A DNA stretch of 29,157 bases from positions 1-29,157 of the forward strand of contig URYG01000014.1 of the NCBI GenBank assembly GCA_900551985.1, written 5' to 3'. The first letter of the stretch is position 1. Every line of letters begins with the position of its first letter. Made by a program: the position numbers and the translations under genes. The DNA is from an uncultured Prevotella sp. Its GTDB lineage: Bacteria; Bacteroidota; Bacteroidia; Bacteroidales; Bacteroidaceae. Of this stretch, positions 22,885 through 29,157 are shown piece by piece. The notes beneath the pieces were generated by a model. That model had not been told where the DNA came from. It saw only the letters and a list, made by a program, of their open reading frames with translations, and did no database searches.

Positions 22885-24618
22885 TTACTTCAGAATCACA
22901 CCGCTGTTGTCGGTAGGGTTCTGGGTAAGAGTGCCAGGATATGCGTTGATGGCATTCTGAGGGATATAGTATGTTACACGATAGTCAGATGCCTTCACCT
23001 CCTCGTGCTGGTTGTGAGGACCTGGGTAGTCGCGTGTCAGCGAGTGACCGTTGCGGAACACGTCATAGCTGCGCTCTGCCTGGTAGGCAAGTTCCAGCTG
23101 GCGCTCCTTGTCTATCAGCTCGAAGGCGTTGTCGGCGTTGAGCTTACCTGCAGGATAACCACCGTTTACGATAGAGCGGTTGCGGATAGTGTTGAGGTCG
23201 GTGAGCGCCTTGTCATATTCGCCGAGCTTGGCGTATGCCTCTGCACGGTTGAGGTAAATCTCGCCCAGACGGCTGATGACCGGTGAGTGAAGTTGAGAGT
23301 CCTCACCCTCGCGCGAACACTTCACGATGTAGAACTGTGGATACTCACGGTTCAATTCGATGTAGTTGTCTATCATGCCCTGGTACTCTGTACCGTTGTA
23401 GTTGATGGTATAGTACTCGTCGTCGGCACTGACCAGAGTGAGGTCGTAGGAATTGCCGTTCATGTCGGTGCAGGATACCTTGTCGCCATTGTGCTTGGTG
23501 TCGAACTGTGCATAGTGCTTCTTGCCGTCGCTGCCCACATATACGAAGCGGAACACTTCCTTGTTGTCTTCGGTGTAAGTAGGCTCGATGAAGTTGGCAC
23601 GTGCATCTACAATCTTCTTTGATGCAGGACGCCAGTCGTTGCGGCCCGTCTCGTTGAGCAGGTCGATGTATTTCTCGCTGGCATACATCTCGGCCCATCC
23701 CATGCCACCGATGTTGGAATACATACCGCCGATTCCATAGTAGTGGTCATAGCCTGAGTATTCTGAAGCCACACGCTTCACCACGAAGATATCCTCCGGA
23801 TTGTTCTCAGGAACGATGGTGTTGTACTTCATGAACTCCTCGCATGGAAGCAGAGAGTAGTCGCTGTTTTCTATCACCTTGTTGGAATAGTCAACGGCGA
23901 GCTGTGCATACTCCCGGTTAGGATTCTCGTAGGTGCCGCTCATATAGAGATAGATGCGTGAGAGCATCGCCTGGGCTGCTGCCTTTGATGCGTAGGCTGG
24001 ACCACGGTTCGTGCTGAGCAGCAGCTCTGCCTTCTTCAGGTCGTTGATGGCCTGCTCGTAGGTCTGCTGCACGGTGGCACGGTCGTCGAGCTGCAGGTCG
24101 AGGATGTTGTCGGGGGTACCGTTTACGATAGGCACACCCAGGTTCTTCTCCGGTGCCTGGTAGTAAGGACGTCCGTAGGCACGGCAGAGGTAGAAATACA
24201 TCATGCCACGCACGTAGTAACATTCACCGAGTGAGTTGTCGATTTCGGTGCTTTGTCCCTCATCTATCATGTTGATGATGTTGGAAGCCTGTGCGATGGC
24301 CTTGTAGCCTGAGTCCCAGAAACTCTGCAGACGATAGTTGTTCGGCGTGCGTGAATAGCTGATGAACTCGTAGAAGGGATCGGTGGAAGAACCACGGATC
24401 ACCATGTTGTCACCTGCATACTCTCCGCAACGGTGCATAGGGTCAGACCAACTCTTGAGCTGAGCATACATACCGTTGAGCAGGGCATCGAGGTTGCTCG
24501 CAGGATTGTTCTTTATCTGTTCGTCCGACATGCTGTAGGTCGGGAAACGCTCAATGTCGCAAGAACCTAGGAGGGTTGCGCCAAGCATGAGCATCAATAT
24601 ACTTTTATTCATTTTCAT
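22885..24618 (-). CDS. SusD/RagB-like glycan-binding surface lipoprotein
   Basis: A 577-residue protein from the ATG at 24618 (the frame opens with a TTG at 24627; the ATG at 24612 is also possible). The leader MKMNKSILMLMLGATLLGSC has a lipobox Cys at residue 20. SusD blocks: LDALLNGMYAQLKSW, GYKAIAQASNIINMIDEG, LGECYYVRGMMYFYLCRAYGRPYY, AAQAMLSRIYLYMSGTYEN, ISRLGEIYLNRAEAYAKLGEYDKALTDLNTIRNRS and KERQLELAYQAERSYDVFRNG, ending TQNPTDNSGVILK. It would sit on the cell surface as the lid of the receptor encoded 13 bases upstream and pass glycan to it; the large GH31 enzyme follows in the same operon. Confidence 0.95.
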   Translation of the reverse strand: MKMNKSILMLMLGATLLGSCDIERFPTYSMSDEQIKNNPASNLDALLNGMYAQLKSWSDPMHRCGEYAGDNMVIRGSSTDPFYEFISYSRTPNNYRLQSFWDSGYKAIAQASNIINMIDEGQSTEIDNSLGECYYVRGMMYFYLCRAYGRPYYQAPEKNLGVPIVNGTPDNILDLQLDDRATVQQTYEQAINDLKKAELLLSTNRGPAYASKAAAQAMLSRIYLYMSGTYENPNREYAQLAVDYSNKVIENSDYSLLPCEEFMKYNTIVPENNPEDIFVVKRVASEYSGYDHYYGIGGMYSNIGGMGWAEMYASEKYIDLLNETGRNDWRPASKKIVDARANFIEPTYTEDNKEVFRFVYVGSDGKKHYAQFDTKHNGDKVSCTDMNGNSYDLTLVSADDEYYTINYNGTEYQGMIDNYIELNREYPQFYIVKCSREGEDSQLHSPVISRLGEIYLNRAEAYAKLGEYDKALTDLNTIRNRSIVNGGYPAGKLNADNAFELIDKERQLELAYQAERSYDVFRNGHSLTRDYPGPHNQHEEVKASDYRVTYYIPQNAINAYPGTLTQNPTDNSGVILK

Positions 24619-24631
24619 TATTGTCAAGAAT

Positions 24632-27600
24632 TTAGAATGTTAAGTTAACACCAAGCATAAACTTGCGTACGGCTGGATAGACTGAGGTGCCTCCAGTGTT
24701 GGTTACGCTCAGCACTCCCTTGTCGTTGGTGCCTGCTGGCAACTCTGGGTCAACGCCTGAATAGTCGGTGATGGTAAACAGGTTCTCGCCTGATACTGAG
24801 AGGCGCAGGGTCTGGATGCCATACTTCTTCAAATCGAAGTTGTAACCCAGGGTGAGTGAGCGCAGCTTCAGGTAGTCTGAGCTTTCCAGATAGCGTGATG
24901 ATGCCAGGTTACCCTTGTCCTGGTTGTTGTACAAGGCACGTGGGTGAGTGGCGATGTCGCCTGGCTTCTCCCAGCGGCTCCAGCCCTTCTGCAGCTTCAT
25001 CTGGTTGCGGTCGCCGGCATAGGCTCCGTCGGAGTCGAACTCCTGGCGATAGTAGCTGTAGATCTGTCCGCCAAGTGAATAACCGAAGTTTGCCTGCAGG
25101 TCGAAGTTCTTGTAGAACAGAGAGGTGGAGAAGCTGCCATATACATCAGGAGATGCCTTGCCACACTTGTAGTATGAAGCCTTGGAATAGTCGTCGGTTT
25201 TCACCTTGTTGCCATTTGCATCGTCCATATACCACTGTGGCATACCGTCCTCCGGATTAACGCCAGCCCATTCCTTCATATAATAGGTGTCAACAGGCTC
25301 GCCAATCTCAAGGATGCGCTGTGCTGTACCTGCAATCGATGTACCATCGCTGATCAGCACTGGCTTCACTACATAGTTGCCGTTGGCATCGCGCTGCTTG
25401 TAGAGGTCTCTCAGTTCGTTGCTGTTGTGGGAGATGTTGGCTGTAACATTCCATGTCAGGTCCTTTGTGCGGATGATGTCTCCGCCAACGGTGAGCTCGA
25501 TACCGGTGTTGCGCATCTTACCGATGTTCTTCCAGATGGATGTCACGCCCACCAGTCCCGTTACAGGCACCTGATAGAGGATGTTGCTGGTATTCTTGAT
25601 GTAGTAGTCGAGGGTGGCATGCAGGCGGTTCTGCCAGAAAGAGGCATCCACACCCACGCCTGTGGTATAGGTCTTCTCCCATGTCAGGTCCTTGTTTCCT
25701 ATCTGAGAGATGAGCGCACCTGGGTTCTCGTTATAGGTGGCACCCACTGAATACAGAGAGTAGGAAGGATAGAGGGATGTTGGCACATTACCTACAGAAC
25801 CGAAGGCTGCGCGCAGCTTGAGCTGGTCAACCCAGTCTGCCTTGAACCAGGACTCGTTGTTGATGTTCCATGCACCACTTACGGAGAAGAAGTTTCCATA
25901 GCGGTTGTTGGAACCGAAGTTGGAACGGCCGTCACGACGCAATGAAAGCTCGCCGTAGTAGCGACCATCGTAGTTGTAGCGCCACTGTGTGAAGTAAGAC
26001 TGCTTTGCCCATGCGGTGCGGTAACCTGTTGCCATCTCCGGCTTGGCTGCTGTCATGAAGTCCTCGAATCCTGAGATGAATCCTGTGGCATATACATCGG
26101 TATACTTCATTTCATAGTCGTTGAACTCGTAGGCGAGCAAACCGTTGACGTTGTGCTTGCCCCAGGTCTTCTGGAAACGGAGCAACTGGTTGGTATAGCG
26201 GCGGGTAGATACATAGTTGTACTCTGTGGTACGACCATCCACACCCTCGCCGGAGCTTGACTTCGGATCGTAGTAGCCGTGAGTCTGGCTGTTGTAGTAA
26301 CTGTAGTTGTTGACAGATGAGAATGTGAGCCAAGGAGTAATCTTGATGTCGAAATCCAATCCGCCAGACAGGTCGTAGGTGGTACTTGTAGAGTAGTTGC
26401 CTGCGGCAAGGTCGTTCAGATAGTTGGTTGCCTTGGAGTTCACCCAGCCTTCGTAGTAGTTTGGCACCAGGTTGCCATCCTCATCGTAAGGACTATCCCA
26501 TGGCATCATGGAATACATGGCTCCCACGCTATACTGCTTGTCCTTGTCGTTGGTGCGAGAACCGCTGATGTTTGGCTTGATGGAGAGCCACTCGTAAGGC
26601 TTGTAAACCACCTTGATACGGGTGTTGTAGCGGTTCATATCATAGCCCTTCACGGCACCTTCTTCCTTGAAATAGCCCAGGGTGAACATTGACTGTATGT
26701 TCTCGCTGCCACCATTGAGGGTCAGGTTATAGTCCTGGGTGGAACCGGTCTTCTTGGCAAGCTTGAACCAGTCGAAGTTGGAGTTTCTCAGGTCTTCGTT
26801 CCAGCGTGGGAAGTTCACGGACTCCACGTTCTGGAACGACTTATAGTAGTCGTAGAATTCCGCACCGTCCATCATTTCCAGGTTGCCACGGTTCAAAGTG
26901 CTCAAACCAGCCTTGGCAGACAGTGAGATAGACATCTTTTCGTGTTTGGCTTGCTTGGTGGTAACAACCACGACGCCGTTGGCACCCTCAGAACCATAGA
27001 TGGCTGTTGAGGCAGCATCCTTCAACACGGTCATCGTCTCGATGTCGTCAGGGTTGAGGTCGCCTGCACTGTTGCCCACGATGACTCCATCCACAACCCA
27101 AAGAGGAGCTGTGGCACCATTGATGGAAGTCTGGCCACGGATAATGATGGCTCCCGTAGAGCCAGGACGGCCAGAACCAGGAGCAACATAGACACCCGAA
27201 ACCTTGCCGTTGAGCATGTTTTCAACGGTAGCAGAAGTGATGTCTTTCAGTTTTTCTCCCTTGATATTTGCCATGGCACCCGTGAGGCTCTCTTTCTTCT
27301 GAGTGCCGTATCCCACTACGACAACCTCTTCGAGCGACTCGGTGTCTTCCTCCAGTGAGATCTTCATGCCGTTGCTGGCTTTCACCTCAGTGTCCTTGAA
27401 TCCGACATACGAAATCTGTAGGGTAGCGTTGGCGTGGGTATTGAGTTCAAACTCACCGTTCAGATCGGTTACGGCAGCCAGTTTGGTGCCTTTTACTTTC
27501 ACACTTGCTCCAATGATTGGCTCTCCCGTTTTGGAATCGACAATCGTTCCCTTAATCTTTCCTGTTTGTTGTGTAACAGTCAGTAGCTCATTGGATGTTG

Positions 27601-27676
27601 GGTAGTTAGCGTATGCAGCATTTGCCGCCAGAATCGAGGCACAAACGAGCATACCTACCTTTAGATTTTTTGCCAT
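24632..27676 (-). CDS. SusC-like TonB-dependent outer-membrane receptor (full domain set)
   Basis: A 1014-residue receptor from the ATG at 27676; the open frame begins with a TTG at 27709, but the ATG gives a clean leader (MAKNLKVGMLVCASILAANAAYA). After it comes the carboxypeptidase-regulatory-like domain (GKIKGTIVDSKTGEPIIGAS to KISLEED), then the SLEEVVVVGYGTQKKESLTGA hallmark, then a plug with VENMLNGKVSGVYVAPGSG, IIIRGQTSING, PLWVVDGVIVG, IETMTVLKDAASTAIYGSEGANGVVVVTTK. The barrel ends in LGVNLTF. It imports a glycan fragment with TonB energy, together with the SusD partner 13 bases downstream. First gene of the operon; preceded by a good promoter and a leader of about 150 bases. No ECF sigma/anti-sigma or hybrid sensor for it lies in the window. 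Confidence 0.96.
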   Translation of the reverse strand: MAKNLKVGMLVCASILAANAAYANYPTSNELLTVTQQTGKIKGTIVDSKTGEPIIGASVKVKGTKLAAVTDLNGEFELNTHANATLQISYVGFKDTEVKASNGMKISLEEDTESLEEVVVVGYGTQKKESLTGAMANIKGEKLKDITSATVENMLNGKVSGVYVAPGSGRPGSTGAIIIRGQTSINGATAPLWVVDGVIVGNSAGDLNPDDIETMTVLKDAASTAIYGSEGANGVVVVTTKQAKHEKMSISLSAKAGLSTLNRGNLEMMDGAEFYDYYKSFQNVESVNFPRWNEDLRNSNFDWFKLAKKTGSTQDYNLTLNGGSENIQSMFTLGYFKEEGAVKGYDMNRYNTRIKVVYKPYEWLSIKPNISGSRTNDKDKQYSVGAMYSMMPWDSPYDEDGNLVPNYYEGWVNSKATNYLNDLAAGNYSTSTTYDLSGGLDFDIKITPWLTFSSVNNYSYYNSQTHGYYDPKSSSGEGVDGRTTEYNYVSTRRYTNQLLRFQKTWGKHNVNGLLAYEFNDYEMKYTDVYATGFISGFEDFMTAAKPEMATGYRTAWAKQSYFTQWRYNYDGRYYGELSLRRDGRSNFGSNNRYGNFFSVSGAWNINNESWFKADWVDQLKLRAAFGSVGNVPTSLYPSYSLYSVGATYNENPGALISQIGNKDLTWEKTYTTGVGVDASFWQNRLHATLDYYIKNTSNILYQVPVTGLVGVTSIWKNIGKMRNTGIELTVGGDIIRTKDLTWNVTANISHNSNELRDLYKQRDANGNYVVKPVLISDGTSIAGTAQRILEIGEPVDTYYMKEWAGVNPEDGMPQWYMDDANGNKVKTDDYSKASYYKCGKASPDVYGSFSTSLFYKNFDLQANFGYSLGGQIYSYYRQEFDSDGAYAGDRNQMKLQKGWSRWEKPGDIATHPRALYNNQDKGNLASSRYLESSDYLKLRSLTLGYNFDLKKYGIQTLRLSVSGENLFTITDYSGVDPELPAGTNDKGVLSVTNTGGTSVYPAVRKFMLGVNLTF

Positions 27677-27828
27677 ACTTTGTTCTGTTCGTTCTTGCAG
27701 GCTTTTCAATTTAGATTCCGTTGTAAGCTGCTATTATAATATAAGGTGAATAGTCAGCCTGCATTTATCAGTTTTCGCACCTATATTAGTGCCTGCATAG
27801 ATAAACTTCAAGGTTTAAAAGCTGATAA
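27677..27828 (-). promoter_or_regulatory. Long 5' leader of the susC-susD-GH31 operon
   Basis: About 150 transcribed bases precede the susC ATG. It holds an 8-base inverted repeat, tgcaggct (27696-27703) with agcctgca (27756-27763), and a second gcctgca at 27791-27797 that could compete for the same arm. It could fold two ways, which would suit post-transcriptional control of a susC gene, but no known riboswitch is recognised. Confidence 0.4.
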
Positions 27829-27834
27829 CGGTTG

Positions 27835-27866
27835 CAAAGATAAATTAAATCTTTGAAAAAAAGCAA
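27835..27866 (-). promoter_or_regulatory. Promoter of the susC-susD-GH31 operon
   Basis: On the - strand TTG (27866-27864), 21 bases, then TATCTTTG (27842-27835) followed by C: a full match to the Bacteroidota promoter form, in AT-rich sequence. Predicted start near 27828. Confidence 0.7.
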
Positions 27867-27913
27867 GTTTTTGCGATTTTTCTTTCGCATTGATGAAGAT
27901 TTTATTAAAATTA

Positions 27914-28077
27914 ACCTCAGTTCGGGATAAGAAATAGTGCCTAAAAAAGTTGGTAATAGACGGAAAGGGAACTATGGGATGGTGTCATGGGTTCAAGCTA
28001 CATCTGGCTTGTAATGATAGAGGTGAGATTATTGCTTTTGTTCTCACTGGTGCGAACGTTAGCGACAAAGATCCAGT
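27914..28077 (+). mobile_element. Remnant of an IS982-type insertion sequence
   Basis: The frame from about 27941 encodes DGKGTMGWCHGFKLHLACND, RGEIIAFVLTGANVSDKDP: the central GxxxGFKLHL...N(D/E)RGE...LT.(A/G)NV.D..P block of IS982-family DDE transposases. It has a stop just before (27935) and runs into the 42-base repeat with a stop at 28085-28087. So only ~45 codons of a ~290-codon gene remain. The bases 27914-27931 (acctcagttcgggataag) look like a terminal repeat of such elements, which would make this an internally deleted copy, but that part is uncertain. Confidence 0.75.
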
Positions 28078-28119
28078 TATTCGGTAGTATAGCGCATCTT
28101 GGTGGTTACTGGTGGTTAC
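28078..28119 (+). repeat. 42-base repeat, copy B (direct repeat with 12289-12330)
   Basis: Matches copy A at 41 of 42 positions in the same orientation, including the tandem decamer tggtggttac at 28100-28109 and 28110-28119. It cuts off the IS982 transposase reading frame on its left and lies about 110 bases from the 3' end of the tyrosine recombinase gene on its right, the usual distance and place of an attachment site relative to an integrase gene. Confidence 0.8.
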
Positions 28120-28165
28120 CGTTCGATTGTTTATCTTGTTGCATCATACATTGACAAGTAAACTG

Positions 28166-28199
28166 AGGATGGGGTGATGTGGAGTCACCTCATCCTTTT
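28166..28199 (+). terminator. Hairpin terminator next to the recombinase gene
   Basis: aggatggggtga (28166-28177), loop of 7, tcacctcatcct (28185-28196), 12 pairs with one G-U, followed by TTTTGCCTTTT on the + strand. It lies 34 bases beyond the 3' end of the - strand recombinase gene, so it may stop that transcript too, though the U tract on that strand is poor. Confidence 0.6.
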
Positions 28200-28229
28200 G
28201 CCTTTTATAGCCAATGCTACTTTTCTTCC

Positions 28230-29156
28230 CTATTTTCCAAGAGACTTGAACATCTTGGTGATGCACTTTTTCTTCTGTTCCATGTTCGGGTGAACATAGA
28301 GATTAAGGGTTGTTGTAATATTGGCATGACCGAGCAGTACGCTTACGGTCTTGTAGTCGCAGTTGCTTTCAATGCAGCGTGTGGCAAAGCTGTGGCGTAG
28401 TCCGTGGTATTTCAGCCGAGGAATGTCAAGGCGTTTCATCAGCCGATGATAATAGTTGCGGTAGGTGCGTGGCTCTGTCGGTTTCTCCTCGTTGGTCAGT
28501 ACATAGAAGTCTGTGTTTACCACCTTTTTCAGAGGTTTTACCATAGCCAGAAGTTCTTTGTTCATAGGTATCTCACGGCATGAGTTCTTGGTCTTTGGTG
28601 TGTTGATGACCAACTCAGTGTGCTTGCGTTCACCCTCCACAATGTAGATGCGCTCAATGGTACGGTTCACGGTTATTGTGCCGTTGTCGGTGTTGATGTC
28701 CGACCATTTCAAACCACAAATCTCTCCGATACGCAAACCTGTAGTCAGACTGATATAGATGCCGAGGTTGCGAAACGTGAAGTTCTGCTTGATGAAATCG
28801 AGAATCTTTTTATGGTGTGTCACCGTCAGCACCTCAATTTCCTTGTTGGTCTCTGTTGTAGGGTACTTGATGTCCCACTCGCAATAGCTCATCCACTCGT
28901 TCTTTACTCCGAACTTCATCACCATTTTCAAGACAATAAGGATATCCTTCACCGTCTTAATGCTTAGACCGCTATCCAGTTTCTGCAAAACGAACTCCTG
29001 CACAAGTTTCTCACTCAGAGCCTCACAATCGCCAAATGATGGCAGAATGTGGTTCTCCAAAACTAACACATAAGCAGCGTATGTAGACTGCTTAACGTAG
29101 CGTTGCTTGTCACTTTTCCAAGCCAACGCAATTTCTCTAATTGTTTTTGTTGTCAT
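28230..29156 (-). CDS. Tyrosine recombinase / phage-type integrase
   Basis: A 308-residue protein that starts at the ATG ending one base from the window edge, so an upstream extension cannot be excluded, but the N-terminus (MTTKTIREIALAWK) and length suit a complete enzyme. Residues ~1-100 are a SAM-like core-binding domain (STYAAYVLVLENHILPSFGD). The catalytic domain has all expected residues: R142 in GLRIGEICGLKW, a Lys in TPKTKNSCREIPM (K188 or K190), H251-x-x-R254 in HGLRHSFATR, H277 in LLGHANI and the nucleophile Y287 in LYVHP. Such enzymes integrate and excise phages, integrative elements or transposons at att sites; a repeat that could serve lies ~110 bases past its stop. Whether the element extends to the right of the window cannot be seen. 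Confidence 0.93.
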   Translation of the reverse strand: MTTKTIREIALAWKSDKQRYVKQSTYAAYVLVLENHILPSFGDCEALSEKLVQEFVLQKLDSGLSIKTVKDILIVLKMVMKFGVKNEWMSYCEWDIKYPTTETNKEIEVLTVTHHKKILDFIKQNFTFRNLGIYISLTTGLRIGEICGLKWSDINTDNGTITVNRTIERIYIVEGERKHTELVINTPKTKNSCREIPMNKELLAMVKPLKKVVNTDFYVLTNEEKPTEPRTYRNYYHRLMKRLDIPRLKYHGLRHSFATRCIESNCDYKTVSVLLGHANITTTLNLYVHPNMEQKKKCITKMFKSLGK

Positions 29157-29157
29157 T

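Noticed and set aside
22279..23286. 335-codon + strand open frame
   Set aside because: Shadow across the junction of the GH31 and susD genes, with no protein features.

Overview
The window looks like a chromosomal piece of a gut or rumen Bacteroidota bacterium of the Prevotella/Segatella type. The reasons are three SusC/SusD-type pairs, many Sec/lipobox leaders, no Shine-Dalgarno sequences, and several promoters of the Bacteroidota form (TTG/TTTG, 19-21 bases, TAnnTTTG). No rRNA, tRNA or CRISPR array was seen.

Region 1 (1-10823, + strand) is the 3' part of a polysaccharide-utilisation-type operon: the end of one SusC-like receptor, its SusD-like partner, a second complete SusC/SusD pair, and two surface lipoprotein genes. 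Each lipoprotein gene is preceded by a hairpin that lacks a good U tract. From about 8460 to 10823 the DNA is visibly AT-richer than the receptor genes. A strong hairpin terminator at 10864-10895 closes the operon. Region 2 (10897-11928, - strand) is a housekeeping-type DUF21/CBS membrane protein of the CNNM/HlyC family.

Region 3 (about 11929-12800) is a scrap yard: a 42-base repeat, a broken yhcG (DUF1016) fragment with two palindromes, and the first codons of a lost secreted protein. Region 4 (12801-17117, - strand) holds a GH31 glycosidase preceded by its probable regulator, a membrane-spanning sensor with a C-terminal AraC-type helix-turn-helix but no histidine kinase or receiver domain.

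Region 5 (17118-18960) carries a + strand Abi_2/AbiF-type gene with a HEPN RxxxxH motif. Just upstream lies a separate short transcription unit (promoter, folded RNA of about 50 nt, U-tract terminator), which looks like an AbiF toxin with an RNA partner. Region 6 (18961-27676, - strand) is a second utilisation operon: SusC, SusD, then a large GH31 enzyme with Fn3, F5/8C, dockerin and cohesin-like modules. It is driven from a well-formed promoter at 27835-27866 with a leader of about 150 nt.

Region 7 (27700-29157) contains an IS982-type transposase remnant, a second copy of the 42-base repeat (41/42 identical), a terminator hairpin and a tyrosine recombinase on the - strand. Both copies of the 42-base repeat abut a broken gene, lie in the same orientation and bracket Regions 4-6. 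This suggests past site-specific recombination around the regulator, defence gene and second glycan operon.
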